A DNA stretch of 64,000 nt, from positions 62,001 to 126,000 of the forward strand of contig JADDOH010000135.1 of assembly GCA_016648135.1 (NCBI GenBank). Reading direction: 5' to 3'. Position numbers and translations under genes: made by a program. The stretch is from Agrypnia vestita (lineage: Eukaryota > Arthropoda > Insecta > Trichoptera > Phryganeidae). The first letter of the stretch is position 1; each line of letters starts with the position of its first letter. Under the pieces are notes generated by a model. That model saw only the letters and a program-made list of their open reading frames with translations. It had not been told where the DNA came from and did no database searches. Below are positions 11,237 to 23,700 of the stretch, piece by piece.

Positions 11237-11320
11237 ATGGCTGGAGATGGGGCTTGAACCCCGGGCCAGCAGAACCGAAGGCGCCAACGATAGCGATGTT
11301 GTTACCGCCGAGCCAGCATT
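11237..11320 (-). mobile_element. tRNA-like sequence, probable SINE head
   Basis: On the minus strand TGCTGGCTCGGCGGTAAC resembles an A-box region, and CCGGGGTTCAAGCCCCATC is a good B box with paired T-arm. The ends AATGCTGGCT and AGCCAT could form a weak acceptor. The spacing between boxes is close to that of a tRNA, but the anticodon arm does not fold well. It is unlike SINE families A and B seen elsewhere in the window. Confidence 0.55.
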
Positions 11321-11764
11321 ACAGTCCATATATGACCTAGCAAAGACGCGAACCATTTCATGTTCCACCTAGCACAATCGCCAGAGTTTCAAATAGTACC
11401 TTTAACTGCTGGCAGCGGAAATATAAAAAAAAGTTTATATATTTTGATAAAATATTTCATGGGTGTCGGTTATGAATAAGTAAATAATTATTTTTTAGGA
11501 ACTGCCATGTAAAGGTACCGACATTTTTGCAGGGTTATAGATAGTACTATAATATTTACGATATTAATGAAGAAATTTATTTATAATTAGAGAAGATTAT
11601 TTATTTATTAAATTATTGGTTAGTTTTTATCAAATTCGTTCCTTGATTAATTAAAAATAAATACTCACAAATATTTGTATGAAATTTAAAAAATATTATA
11701 GTTTAATCAAAATATTTTTTTTGGATTAATACAAAAAAATAAAATCATTTGCGATCAGTTTCAA

Positions 11765-12200
11765 ATAAATAAAAACGGTGGAGTTTCGAATTAAAGCGGA
11801 TAAAAAACCAGTAGTTGCTGGGGTATTTTTAAAGCGTAGACTTTCCCGGAACTATCCTCAAAGACGAACGAACCATTTACGGGACCTACCCTTTGGCAAA
11901 CAAAGGCCGTATTATTTATATGTATCATTACCGCAGCAGACAGTTACGCCGCTATTGCGCCCCCGGTTTAATATTCAGGGATGTATAATTCCGGTTCCTG
12001 CACTTCGCAAAGGCAAATGTTTATCAAGTCTGATTCTCGCTGAGGAAACTAAAACTCCTGCGCAAAAAGAACCGACAGTTCCGCATTTGCAATGCACAGG
12101 GATACGGAGGAAATTCACCGTTTTACATCGTACCATTAAATTAGATGAAAAACTAGAAAAATCTCGGGATATCTGGAGACGCGTGGTGTGACTCAGATGC
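11765..12200 (+). other. Open, GC-balanced block; exon or conserved noncoding DNA
   Basis: An uninterrupted frame of 138 codons runs to a TGA at 12191, with balanced amino-acid composition unlike the AT-rich chance frames around it (it includes KRRLSRNYPQRRTNHLRDLP). I recognise no domain. It opens at GTG, not ATG, so if coding it would be an internal exon, but no convincing splice acceptor and donor pair frames it. Conserved noncoding DNA with a chance open frame is equally plausible. Confidence 0.25.
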
Positions 12201-12580
12201 GCGAGACTTTTATTTAAGTCTGTGGTTCTTTTATGATTAATTTAGATGCAGATTATTTATAATATGCATTTGTGAACCGGAACAATGGGGAAAAAAGTTT
12301 CTGTTTGTACTTTTGCACATAAATAGTTAATGCTATATGGCGACCGAGAGAGTTCAGATTAAAACGATTTTCATTCCAACACGTTTATTATAAATAGAAT
12401 TCAAATAAAAATGTTTTTTTATTCAAAAAAAATATTCACAAATTCAGTTAAATAGAACAATTAAAAATCTCGTAACTGTTGACATTTCACCCAAAATTTA
12501 AGTTATATTTTCCATTAAAAATTGAACAGAGAAGACTCTCCGAAGTTTGTGCTATTAACTACGAGACACCCCAAACAGTG

Positions 12581-12745
12581 CGAGTAGTTTATTGGTGTAA
12601 TAATTATGATGACCTTTGCCTGGTGATCCAGTAGTCCGTGGTTTGAGCCCCGTTCCATAAAGTTTGTCCTATTTTCTAGCACAAAGATTGGCTTTATTTT
12701 AAATAGTAAGAATATTGACGTGACACGTATTCGTGTTCGTATCAT
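12581..12745 (+). mobile_element. tRNA-derived SINE, family A copy 2
   Basis: Head: GAGTAGTTTATTGGTG, then CCGTGGTTTGAGCCCCG (B box). Body: GTTTGTCCT, CTAGCACAAAG, then GACGTGACACGTATTCG. It aligns end to end with copy 1 (9461-9630, reverse strand). The A-box part is decayed. Confidence 0.7.
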
Positions 12746-12990
12746 TATTTTATTTTTTAAATAAATAAAATAAATATGACAATTACTTGATTCCACAGTG
12801 TATGGAAACCAACTGACAACGCACTTCCTTGGCGCGGCGCCACCAATTTTTTTTTTTGATAAGTTCATTTTTAAAAAAGTTTTGAGGTGCCATTTCAGGC
12901 ACATTTTTTTGTTTTGATTTTGTTTTTCTATTTTTTTCGTTTTTTTTTATTATTTTCTTTTCATTTTTTTCGATTTTTTTTCCAAAATTT

Positions 12991-13042
12991 CGTTCCAGGC
13001 ACTTCCAAAACTTCCTAGTGGGTTTTGGAAATGCCTGGGACG
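12991..13042. repeat. Hairpin with 21-nt arms
   Basis: CGTTCCAGGCACTTCCAAAAC pairs with GTTTTGGAAATGCCTGGGACG across a 10-nt loop with two or three mismatches. A related GGTGCCATTTCAGGCAC lies at 12887-12903. It could be a transposon end or a small-RNA hairpin; there is no matching second end to define an element. Confidence 0.55.
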
Positions 13043-13049
13043 ATTACTG

Positions 13050-14030
13050 CTGGCCCCGAACATCACTGAACGTTTGTGTGTCCAACATTTGTTTGTCCAT
13101 CGAGTGATGTGGCCTGCTCTTTATTATATTAAATAAATTATATTTTAATCAAATTATGAGCTTGAAATCCCAGAGATGGAAGCGCGCTTACCATTTTATA
13201 CAGTGGAAGATTACTTTCAAAAATCAAACAGCTCAGCATTTTTCTGCTAACTTTTTTTTCGATAAGCCTATTACGGTAATTATTAAAGAGCTTAATTTAT
13301 TTTAATTTGCCGGGTAGACTTGCTTATCGACTTGTATTATATAAGTATTTATCTTTCGGTAAGACAATCATGCTGCAGGGTAGCCTTTGGGTCTCTCATT
13401 TATATTTAAAAATATCCGTGGAAAATGATTAAAAAAATATCTACTGTAAAAGTAATTAACCCTACTTGTACACGGCCAGGTCACCAGGTTCACAAAGTGA
13501 TAAATTTTACTGGGTTATATATTCAAGGAGGTCATTTTACAAAGTAACAGAAGGATACTTTGTGTAACTTTTTTATCGCGGAAATTAAAATATTTCTTGA
13601 ACTTATTTTCACAACATATTTACAAACAATTTTTGCGTGGCGTTTTGAGTTGAAAACATGCAACAGCATCAAATAGTAAGTTAGTGTCCCCAATTCTATA
13701 ATTCTACTGCTACAGATATAATCTGCAATTCAACTTAGTCGAATAACTCTATTCGTGTGCTAAACAATACAAGTTAGTGTTGCATAATTCAAGAATGGGG
13801 ATTTGTGGGACCAAAGAATGTGTGGAGTTCTAACCTCTCTGCATATTGAAATTCAGTGCCATTATCATTTGTAAATATTAGTAAACAAAGTAGACTTAAC
13901 TGGCGAATTTTCCGTTGCCTAATGTTAAAAAACTTTGGTCGAAAATTTTATAAAAATTGTAGTAAAAATGTGCTATCAAATATATTTTTATATCAAGGTT
14001 CCTAATTATATTAGAACACATAGTTTACAC
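13050..14030. other. AT-rich DNA, nothing recognised
   Basis: No gene, family repeat or notable inverted repeat recognised in this stretch. Confidence 0.5.
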
Positions 14031-14040
14031 AGAAATTCAA

Positions 14041-14201
14041 GATGTTATCATAGTTCTTAAGATAAAAACGTTATCATAAAAAATATTATCATAGTTCTCA
14101 AGATAAAAACGAACGGAAGAAATTACACATAATAAAAATTTACGCAACAAAAATTGCACAAGGAAAAAATTAATATTTTTCCTCGTGCAATTTTTGCAAT
14201 T
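14041..14201. repeat. Short tandem duplication and palindrome
   Basis: ATCATAGTTCT(T/C)AAGATAAAAACG occurs twice about 42 bp apart (14048 and 14089). Next to it, 14144-14201 is a palindrome: CAACAAAAATTGCACAAGG pairs with CCTCGTGCAATTTTTGCAA around an AT-rich centre, giving arms of about 25 bp. The arms are close to identical, so the palindrome may be recent. Confidence 0.65.
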
Positions 14202-14499
14202 TTTATTTAGATTTATATTTTTTAAATAAATATACAAGCGACCATAAATTGCACATTCGTTAAAAATACAAGAAAAGAAACACATGTTTACTTAGATTTT
14301 TAAAAAATGTGAAGTTTTGAATATGTGTAAATTTTCTTTGGGTAATGTTTTTATGTGTAAATTGTTCATTATGTAATTTATTCTCTGTTAGTTTTACCTT
14401 GCTGTTTCCTTTAATTACTGCTGTGTTTTCTTTTCTTTTGTAATTTAATCGTGTAATTCAACGACAATATAATTTATCTACGTTTATTTATTTTAAACA

Positions 14500-14765
14500 T
14501 TTAATTGTAATTTTGAGACGAAAAGTGCTATCGGCTCATAATTTATAGAGTGTAAATAATTTACCGAGTAAAATGTAACAACGGAGCTGCTTACGAGGTG
14601 ATGATACAGCGACGTTGCCGTAATGTCGGCGCAAATGGAGGGAGTTGAATGAAAATTTGCGTTTGATGACTTCAAGGGGAAATTAGGCTTGAAAACGACT
14701 TCGTGCGAAAGAAAACTCTTTGTAATCCAGTGCTCCGACAGTGTGTTTGTCTTATATAGGAACAA
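14500..14765. other. GC-elevated block, possible conserved noncoding DNA
   Basis: Complex sequence with CAGCGACGTTGCCGTAATGTCGGCGC and a run open on the minus strand for 90 codons without recognisable motifs. I favour noncoding conserved DNA over a gene. Confidence 0.25.
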
Positions 14766-14769
14766 ATAT

Positions 14770-16870
14770 GAAAATTAAACTTTGAAATGAACTGAACTTT
14801 GCTTACAACATTAAAATCGACTGATATTTACGAACGAACTAAAGTGGGTGATGCGGGATTTATGATTTGGAATGTAGCGTACTCTAGCGATTTAGCACAA
14901 AAGTGTACTTTTAGTCAAGTTTATCCATTCGAGAGTATGTACTAAAGACGAATACTTCTATAAGAAAACTGCACTGATACATATGCAAAGTAGAGCACAT
15001 TTAGTTTTATTAAATTTCATACACAGATATGATGCATTGAATAATTGAACAATTAGTAGTCGCATAAAAAATATATTAGTAGAAAAATTCATAATCATAT
15101 TACCTACATACTTTATTGAATTTTCGGCATTACGTTATTTCTGAAATTTGAAATACAAAATGTTCTCGTTCTATGAAAAATAAAAATACTGACGTCTGTG
15201 AATAACATAAACAACGTACATATGTGAGGCGGTCGGCATCTAATTTTTATTTCGGTAGAGACAACAACAGTTATATGGATGACAATAAGTATCGATAGAG
15301 ACAATACCAGTACAAATGATCGTAGATTGTATTTAAACTGTCGACCCGCCGTTTTTCTGGGAAACTCGAAAGGAGACAAACTCCTCGTAAAATAGATATA
15401 CTATTTCCACTTTAAGAGATTAATTTTACAACAGGTCGTACAAAACAAAGTAATCCCTAGCTCGGTGCGGTCTGAATTTGAGAAAAGGAGAAATATAAAG
15501 CAAAACTACTGAGACTTTAGGGCTGTGCCAAATTCATTTGATAAAATTGCGAAGGAATCGCTTATTAACCGCGATTAATCAGTGGGATACTTAATATAAG
15601 ACAAAGGGTTTCAAACAATGGAAGTCTGTCTGGAGGTGGGGATGAGAAAAGGCTTACTTTCTCATACAACCACGAGTAGAATTCGCTGTTGATTCACACT
15701 CGAGCTAACAGCATGCTCGCTTTTTTGGTCCAAGGGTCAAGAATTCATTTCCTAAATTAAACAAAATGAAATCAGACATTTTTAAGGGTTCTTTACATAT
15801 TTGACACAACAAAAGAATCAGCTACTTGTTATAAATGTTGAAAATACTTTTCCTCATAAAAAACTTTCATGCCTAGATCTATTACAGCACAAAGTTATTG
15901 TTCAAAGCAGCATTCTCTTGTTTCTAAATACCTAGCGGAGATTATTTTCAAATTTATATGTATGTTTCCATTTGAAGTAGATTTTGAAGTCAGTATTTTA
16001 TTTAGATATATGTACTCAAACATAAATTTGTCTTTTGAATAATAATGTACGTAAAAATTGTTTTTAAAATTATATTTATTTCGTAATAAGTCGATAGAAA
16101 AATTAATATTTAAGACAATTTTATTTAAATTGAGAAAATTAACACATTTAAAACGATTTTTTAAATAATTCCATATAGAATTACCAACGTAAAATAACTA
16201 TGTGAAGAATAAATAAAAAGGTTCTCGGAGTCGAAAATTAGTTTACTGATATAACATTAACACAAGTAGATATTCTGAGTAACAGAATAAATTAGTAACT
16301 GCAAGGCAACTTGAGATTTTAGAGCTAAATGTAGGTTGTAGAAGTTTTTACATATATAGCACTTAATATCTAAAGCAATACCTCATACCTACTCGCGGAG
16401 ACGATCCGTGACAATAATTCGTCCGACCCGTTAAGTCGCAGGGGTAGGCAGAGGAGATAGAACCATTTTGTTTATCCCCTGGCTTTTTAGTATTGTATAT
16501 GTATATAAATTGTATAAATATAAATTAATAAATTTACGCTATTAGATTGTTGAAGCTTTTAGCAGAGTTGTTCTGTTATAAGTGTTTTTTTTTATAATGC
16601 CAGGTCTTTAATTTAATTTATAGTGTAATATTAATTATATATTATTTATATGTATACGATATAGAATCAATTAGATATACGTAGATATAGAAAAAAACAT
16701 ATTTATCAAAAAAAATATAAAAAAAAATATCGTATTCCGGTGGTAACCATACATTTTCTCGATAAATAGATATATTTTTCTTCAATAACTGCAAAATAGT
16801 TTTGTGGTAATTAACTATTTATACAAATAATATGAAAAAAAACTTTGTACAAACCGCTAATTCATTGAAT
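14770..16870. other. Mostly AT-rich DNA, little recognised
   Basis: No gene is supported. A GC-elevated patch lies at 15300-15720. A segment at 16385-16540, with GGCAGAGGAGATAGAACC followed by AT-rich sequence, has the look of a LINE end passing into its 3' UTR, but I cannot show protein similarity. Confidence 0.45.
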
Positions 16871-16880
16871 TATCAACATA

Positions 16881-16907
16881 TTTCGGGGCCAATGGCCCCT
16901 TCATCAG
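16881..16907 (-). ncRNA. Hammerhead-like ribozyme core, best preserved
   Basis: On the minus strand the order is CTGATGA, A, GGGGCC-ATT-GGCCCC, GAAA. This is an intact hammerhead catalytic box pair with a perfect 6-bp stem II and a 3-nt loop. Hammerheads of this layout are established in Penelope-like retroelements, where stem III is often minimal. Here the sequence after GAAA (TATGTTGATAATTC) gives no clean stem III with a UH cleavage site, so single-molecule cleavage is doubtful. It probably marks a Penelope-like terminal repeat fragment. Confidence 0.7.
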
Positions 16908-17629
16908 GTTACTAAGTACATATATTAAAAATTATAAATCGAAGTAGAGACATTAAGAAAAACAAAAACTTAATATATGGGAGATGCATAACTAATTAAG
17001 AACTAATTTGAAAAAGGATTGACTATTTAATTTCAAATTAACTATTTATAAAATGGACCTGATTATTATATTTAAAAATATTTAAAAACCAAGAATTTGC
17101 AAGAATATTAAATATATTTGCAAATAGTTACTTTTTATGTTTGTTTCACGTAAGTTCTTAATTAGTTATTCATCTTCCATACACCTACCTATACAATATT
17201 TGTTTTTGTTAATACCAATACACCGATTTTTAATTTTTAGTTTACGTTGTATTAGGGGCACACACAAATACGTTGTCACTCCAATAAACAGTGGTTTGTG
17301 TGAAGTGTTTTATTTTTAATTATGTAGATATTATTTTCTATCTTTATTATTATAAATAATTTTTTATTCATATTACAGAAATAAGATCAGAAATTGTGAT
17401 TTCACAATAATATGTTTTCATTAAAAAATAGGGGATATAGTATTTAAATAGTGTTTCTTTATTCAAAAGCATTTTTCTTCTTCTATGAGATTTGAACATA
17501 TATAAACAATGTGATTAATCTTTAATGAACCGAGTAATCTATGTTGTATATTGTTTGTGTAAAATTTTCTAAGAAAACCTCGTGTAAAAAGCGTGTTACA
17601 ACGTTTGTTGCAAGACGGGTAAATGGGTC

Positions 17630-17910
17630 AAGTCCTAATTCGTTAGGCTCCGATGCCGTTTCCTCCTGTCGCAGTCCAGAGATTCCACAAGGATCACGGC
17701 CCGTGGCCCTCGGTCCACCGTATAATCCGAGCTTCGGTGGATTACTCTGTCTGCGTGCGTGTCAGAGTTCAACCCCCGCATCCACCCTTCACTAATTAAT
17801 TGTTTATGTTTAATTAACGTGCCACCCTTAATGAAAAACCCGCCATAAATAAATCCCGCGGATAATAATTTCGCTTTGAATGTTAAGGACGCATGACGTA
17901 GAATACTCAC
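17630..17910. other. GC-elevated block with homeodomain-type motifs
   Basis: GC-rich part 17640-17790 (GGATCACGGCCCGTGGCCC contains an inverted repeat), then TAATTAATTGTTTATGTTTAA and GCCATAAATAAATCCCGCGG, which include TAATTA and CATAAA cores. GAGTTCAACCCCCGC at 17767 weakly resembles a B box but has no A box. Regulatory DNA is a plausible reading. Confidence 0.3.
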
Positions 17911-18099
17911 AAGTTAACTAAACTCCCAAGCACTTAATTTTTTTAAAGGGATGCATTTATTTTAAACTCTCGCAATTATTGCTGAGATGAGACCCGACAC
18001 AATCCAGGCTCACGAGCTTTGCTACAATTAAACATATTACTATAGTGAAGTATCAAGCTTGAAGTTCTAAGGGTGCGTGTACAAGGATGAAAGTTTGCT

Positions 18100-18300
18100 C
18101 TCGCGTCTTTGAGATTTAAAGATCAGTTGGACAATATAAGAACAACACGATGCAGAAGATTGTGAAGCCCAAAAGTAAGGTGAAGTGATAGTGTCTTTGG
18201 AGGAAAATTCTTGAAGAGGCCAAGACACATCAGGAGTTTTATAGAGAGCTTTATGGAGGATTATAGAGCCAATAATGATGGTGATTTGCATCAGAAAAGC
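18100..18300 (+). pseudogene. LINE C-terminal relic
   Basis: At 18191-18256 one frame reads CLWRKILEEAKTHQEFYREL, close to the WRxIxEEAKTHxGL ending of many insect LINE polyproteins. The sequence after it, AGAGCCAATAATGATGGTGAT, resembles the usual GCCAATGATGATG 3' end. The upstream part (18100-18190) is too decayed to read. It is the same kind of element as 9780-10190. Confidence 0.7.
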
Positions 18301-18596
18301 ATCTGATCTGCGCATAAAATATTATAAACAATGTGATAACTCATTGTTTTTAAAAATTTAGTAATTTTAACATACACATCCAAAGAAAATAGTAATAATT
18401 AATAATAATACTGAAGTATTTAATTACTAGAGAACAGAGATTAATTATTGATTTATGAAGAACTGATTCCATGAGTTCATTAACATATAATTGTTTTGAT
18501 TAACTGATTAACATTAATAATTCTAATAAATGTCATAGATTTAACGTATCACGCAGCGCCCTCGTTTACCAAATTATTGAACATTCAGGATTAAAA

Positions 18597-18950
18597 GGTG
18601 TCCCAAAATAATTAATCATTCAAACTGTTTATTACTGTTAATTTTATTATTTTAATTTTTACGGTTCTTTCAAGGACTATCGAAAAAGTCCTGACATTAA
18701 TTTTTATACAATGGCGTGTCGGAATAGAATATTTTTGGAACTGGATAATTTGAAATAAGGAAATTCAAATTGAACTGCATGTTCCCCAGATTTGACGGCA
18801 CTGAAATGTTTCTCTGGAGTAATCAAAAGCCGAAGGGGCCAGCCCTGCATGGATCAGAAAAAAAATCAGACAAAATTGCCACATAACCACAAGAAACCCG
18901 GTTGAATCACGTAGAAAGTTCTTGAATCTGTCTAAATTAAACTCATTTGT
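18597..18950 (+). pseudogene. Mariner-like transposase relic (tentative)
   Basis: At 18788-18835 a frame reads SPDLTALKCFSGVIKS, comparable to the SPDLxPLDFFLWGxLKS block around the last catalytic aspartate of mariner transposases; here the aspartate position is lysine and the frame shifts. IRQNCHIT downstream fits the following IRxACxxIT region. GGTGTCCCAAAATAATTAAT at 18597 resembles a mariner-type terminus. It is heavily decayed and no second terminus was identified. Confidence 0.45.
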
Positions 18951-19789
18951 AACAAAAAGTTTGTCCCTTTTAATCGTTCAAACGTTATAATAAAACAAGT
19001 GGGGTGATAAATTAGGGCACATCGTATATTTTACCGTATTCTCTTGTATTATAATGATATGTTTTATGATATCGATATGTTCAATCCCAGATTGAACTTA
19101 TTTATAAATAGACCAAACACGACGTCTATTTGCATAATATGTATTATAAACAGGTAATATTTCCGACAAAATTTACCAAGAAAGCGCTTGTAGATTTAAG
19201 TACCATATTACACTTAATTATGTATGTACTCGCTTAGGTAATTTACCACCACCCCCGTTTATTTATGTAGTATTTGTGTACGACTTTCATATATTTCACT
19301 TCAAAGGTGTGTCCAGAAAGATTCCATATTTTTTAAAACAAGACCGAACATATCTTGTTTTGAGTTGATTAAACCCTCTGGCTTATTTTGAATTAAGACA
19401 AAAATTAATCTTGTGTTAATTCTAAATAATTCTAACATACAATTAATACTGTTAGCTCTCCCAAGTCTGATCATTATAAAGACAGGCAAGAATAAGCCCC
19501 TAGGCGTCTGGTTCAGATAAATTTGTTAGCCGTAGGCGTACAAAATAAAATGAAGTAATGCACGGTATTACAAGATTTACAAAGATATGATCTCACCAAG
19601 TTTGAGTACTTTTGAGTATCCATACATGTAAGAGTTTGATAAACTTTTGAAGAATTCCTCGTAACGTAGGTATCAACTTATCCCTTTGCGAGGAGTGTCT
19701 GGTTTAAGAGGAGGAAATGTCCCCACTACACACATTATTATAATACATCCTGTCTTTGCAAGTTTCGCCACCGTTGCTTTTCAAAGTTT

Positions 19790-20005
19790 TCTTCGAGGAA
19801 TGGGTTTAGGTAGAGATATGAAATTTCGGCGCCGAGTTTTCCGCCAATTACTTGCCGAGCTTTCGAACACTTTGGGAGCTTTCTCGGCGAACTGCGCCGG
19901 CGACAGCGCCGGGGCTGGCTGCGGACGGTGCACCGGGAAAACAGAAACAGAGGGATGCCAACTTGGGAATGCTGACGGGCAAAGTTCGGGCGGTGCGGTC
20001 ATGTA
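19790..20005. other. GC-rich block, unknown
   Basis: This is one of the most GC-rich stretches of the window, with GGCGCCGAG and GCGCCGGCGACAGCGCCGG. Frames are open on both strands, as expected from GC content alone, and neither shows a known motif. Candidates are a CpG-rich regulatory element or promoter, or an old exon. Confidence 0.3.
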
Positions 20006-20120
20006 ACTTTATTATTATTATTTAACTAGCTAATAGCTTTCATACATAGGAAGGTTTCTAATTATAGGCTAATTGCACTTTGGTCATGGAAATAACTAAC
20101 ATTTTTGGAATACAGATTTT

Positions 20121-20535
20121 AATCAAGATATATTATAGATGTCTCGGAGACGAAGCTATATGTTTATAAAGGAAAGTAGGTATGGCAGTCTTTTTGGGCT
20201 TCATAGGGTTTACGATGTAACGTTCACCATTTCCAGCCATGATAGACTACCTCTAAAAATTTTGGAAATTGTATGTATGTTTAACTTATACAACTTGTTT
20301 CGTATGTGAGTTGTATTTTTACTACCGCCACCAGTAGTCCGAAGCTTTTTCATTCCCATAATCCAATATGTCACTATTGATAATGAACGCTCAAAAAGAC
20401 TTCCTTACCTCTTTTCCTTTATAAAAATATAGCTTCGTCTCTATGAGACATCTATAATATATCTTGATTCATGATGTCCCCCTGGGGATAAAATGCAGTA
20501 TTGTGTTCTTGAAAATTTTGGACATACTCAAAATA
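20121..20535. mobile_element. Family F element with inverted arms
   Basis: Arms 20121-20200 and 20390-20469 are inverted copies (AATCAAGATATATTATAGAT, GAGACGAAGCTATAT, GGAAA and AGTCTTTTTG). They flank a spacer of about 190 bp. Sequence beyond the right arm (20470-20535) also matches the flank of the palindrome at 38660-38970, so the mobile unit is larger than the arms alone. Confidence 0.7.
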
Positions 20536-20734
20536 CTCTGAATAAAGATTTTACCTGTAAGAAAGGTATCTCATGAACAATTATATTCATTAAGGGGTAA
20601 CACTACCCTAAGAGCCTGAAATTCAGGTAAAAATATGGACTTTTTTAAAAGGGGGTGATTAATTATTAGTAAAAAAACATATTGACACTAAGGTATATAT
20701 ATATTATATTATTAATCATTGATATTTTATTTCG

Positions 20735-20870
20735 AAATAAGTAACCTTTTTTTTGTTTCGGACAAACATGCATTGGAGAATATTGCATCTCAGTCATGGC
20801 GGAGGAGCTCCACGGGAATGGCCATAACGCAGCCATTTGTTTTTTTTTCAAATTTTTTTCCCAAAAAAAA
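20735..20870 (+). repeat. Interspersed repeat H, copy 1
   Basis: GGAGAATATTGCATCTCAGTC, GGCGGAGGAGCTC and the following T-rich TTTTTTTTCAAATTTTTTTCCC match GGAGAATGTTGCAACTGAGTC, GCGGATGAGCTC and TTTTTTTCAAAATTTTCC at 55490-55605. Two diverged copies of an unclassified repeat. Confidence 0.6.
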
Positions 20871-21419
20871 TAAAATGATTAATCATTTCTTTATAAGAAC
20901 TGTCTACCGGAATGCCAGGCTTCCAACGTGGTGTAACCCCTTAATGCATTTAATAAGATTTTTTGAAAATTCTTCAAAACTAAAATGGTCCATTGTCGGT
21001 TACGGATTATTTTTAAGAATTGTTTTGAAATTAGTTACACAGCTTGAGGTGCTGTGTAGTAAAATTTTGCCAGCGTGACTTATTGGCTTATTCATTTCAA
21101 TTAAAATAATTTGAATTGAGATGAATAAGCTAAAGTATTCATTTTAAGAAAATCAAATTTCTCTAATTATATTAAAATAATCCGATTTTGTGTCCTTGCG
21201 AAAATTAAAATACGAATCCAAAAAGGTTTTGAACCTTACTGTTTTTTAATATATTTATAAAATGTAAATTTTGAAATAGGTCAACATTTTTAAATAAACA
21301 TCGTTAATATTACTGACTTATTTGGCAGTCACTTTGTGGTGCAATATATTAATTTAAATATTTTTATATAAACTGTATATTACATTTATTAAAATCTTAG
21401 TTAAATGTTATTTCTATAG

Positions 21420-21450
21420 TTTCGAGAGGAGCAGTCCCTATCTTCATCAG
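21420..21450 (-). ncRNA. Hammerhead-like ribozyme core
   Basis: On the minus strand CTGATGA is followed by AGATAGGGACTGCTCCTCTC and then GAAAC. Both catalytic boxes are intact and stem II pairs with one mismatch. The sequence after GAAAC (TATAGAAATAACATTTAACTAAG) shares TTTAACTAAG with the tail of the locus at 40935-41095, supporting a common Penelope-like origin. No clear stem III is visible. Confidence 0.65.
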
Positions 21451-23004
21451 GTTCAATTAATAACTAACTTAAATAATTTTTATTGTCAATCTATGAATAA
21501 TATCACATTCCAAAATACTTCTCCGAACCTAGACATGTTTCCGTTAAAGACCAAAAAAGCCTACCCATCACAAAACATCCTTAAGTTTTGCGTGAATAAT
21601 TAATCGGTGAATTATTTAATATGAACATATTCAAACTGTCATTTTGAGCGAAAATTCTCAATAAGCATGTCGGGAAGTGAGATTCTGACTATTGTAAATA
21701 ACGTTTTTAACAAAAATAACTAATTGAATTTTTGAAAAAAATTTATTCACCCTCTCTTAAAATATGGTTTGTGTAACTCTAACAGGCATGTCACAAATAT
21801 ACTGTTAATTAGTGCTAAGCGACGTGAAAATTTTTGAAAGGTAGACCATCAAATTTACATGTTCTGTTTGTTCTAAGCTCCTACATTAGATCAATTTGAT
21901 TAAATAGTAAAACTTTAAATACTAGTGGACTCGATCGCGCTCTATACATGTGTATTGTTTTTATTGTAAAGGTATGTGGGTTTCAAAGGAAAAGGGATAA
22001 AATAGCTCTCACTCCATCCTCCCACGCAATAACTACCCCCAGGCGATACGTACACCACCTCACGTCGTCAAACAGGCTCCTTGTCATCGGCTCTCCTTCA
22101 AGGGTTCATATAAAAAAATGTTTCAATAGCTATTAAAGATGTTTTAAGGAGACTTACTTTGCAATGAATAGATGCTTTGAAAATATGATACCTACACATA
22201 GATATTTGATTACTCAAGAATATTACCTGAAGTGATGGTATTAAAGGGTCAGATAAGAAAGGTTTCCTTTGAAGATGTTCCGGTAACTCGGAGTTCAGCA
22301 TCCACAGTGAATATGAATTAAGTTTCCAGTCCCAGAGTTCATCTCTCAAAGTTTTAGTTGAGCGTATTGTACTATATATTTGAAGGTATTCAGATATTTC
22401 TAGACTTTCTAGACTGTATATATTACTAGAATATTCTTTATCTTACCGTGTTTTTTCTTCATATATCATAAACTTAAAGGTGTGTCTTATATCTAAGAGG
22501 CTTGCATTAACATAACAATTATGAGTAAAAAATAAATTATCACTAATTTTCTATAGCGTGTAGTGAAAGATTAAATTTAAAATAAATGTGTATATATTAT
22601 ATAAATACTAACTATATCCGAGATTTGGATTCTAGGGTATGCTTATTTCATATTGTCTTATATTTCACTAAAAATGTGGAAAAAACGAGGTATACAAGAA
22701 AGAAAATAACAGAAGAAAGTAAGTAATTTTCATCGCTCTTTTATCGAAACCATTTTTATCGGGTTCTTATATTTTGACAGTTTATTGAATATTTCGAAGC
22801 TTCATACCCCATGATAATGGAAATGACATTAAGAGTTGAAAAAATCTAGAAAATTTAGATGGAATTAGTTTAATAAATATCCTTCAAAAATTAACTGTTT
22901 CAAATAAATGAATTATCTTCTCTGTAAGTACGAAATTAAAAGGTAAAATTATTAATATTTTGCAAAAGATCCTGAAAAAGACTTTCAGCATAAATGTATA
23001 ACTG

Positions 23005-23026
23005 AATATATATATATATATATATA
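23005..23026. repeat. (TA)n microsatellite
   Basis: Eleven TA units. A GC-elevated stretch of unknown nature follows (23030-23180). Confidence 0.9.
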
Positions 23027-23377
23027 AGAACTGCTTGTACGCCGAGTGTGGCAATGATTCAGTCAAACCACGAATCCGCCTACGGAAATGAACAAGATCA
23101 GTCAATCGCTCCGAAGTCTCCCTCCCAGACAATGTAATTGTTGAATACTGGCGGGCGTGTTTACCGTACCACGGGACCTACGTAGAATAATGTATTACAG
23201 GCAGGAATGGAAAAAAAATAAGGTGTGCTACTTCAGGTTCTTCTGAATTATTGTTAAGACATGTTTTGTATAATATATCCCACCCGAGAGCATGAATAGA
23301 TTTAAAAAAAAACATTTTTGAATTATGAATGTAATATTTAGCACACTGTTAGTTCTGTTACGTATCAAAAGATCATA

Positions 23378-23700
23378 AGTGATTGCTCCCTTTCTTTTAA
23401 CTCGTGGCGTCTGATTACTTGCTTGTCTGAGGAAAAAACTTTGGATCGATTTTTAACCCTTTTCCCGTAGTCCAATCGAGCTGAAACTTTGCAAGCAGAC
23501 TCGTAGCGACGATCAAGAAGATCTATAAAATTTTCGTTAAAAAAATAATAATTATAGTATAATTTCGGATTTTTAAAATTTTTAATGGTTTTTTCATACA
23601 ACTCAGTAAGTTGTATGAAAATACTCCGACGTGTCTGGTAGACACGAAACCCGAAAATGAGAAAGGGAGTAAAAACTTGGTTTGTGTGGGTTAGTTTTTT
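23378..23700 (-). repeat. Interspersed repeat J, copy 1
   Basis: CTTTCTTTTAACTCGTGGCG, ACTTTGGATCGATTTTTAACC, GAGCTGAAACTTT and GACACGAAACCCGAAAATGA all recur in the same order at 46110-46400. That second copy lies inside the long-TIR element at 45733-46581, so this solitary copy may be an internal fragment or deletion derivative of the same element. Both copies keep a minus-strand frame with SARLD(Y/H)GKRVKNRSKVFSS, which may be chance conservation of young repeats. Confidence 0.75.

Noticed and set aside
12991..13042. A microRNA precursor
   Set aside because: The arms pair well, but the loop is only 10 nt, there is no known mature sequence, and a similar GGTGCC...GGCAC motif nearby suggests a repeat end.
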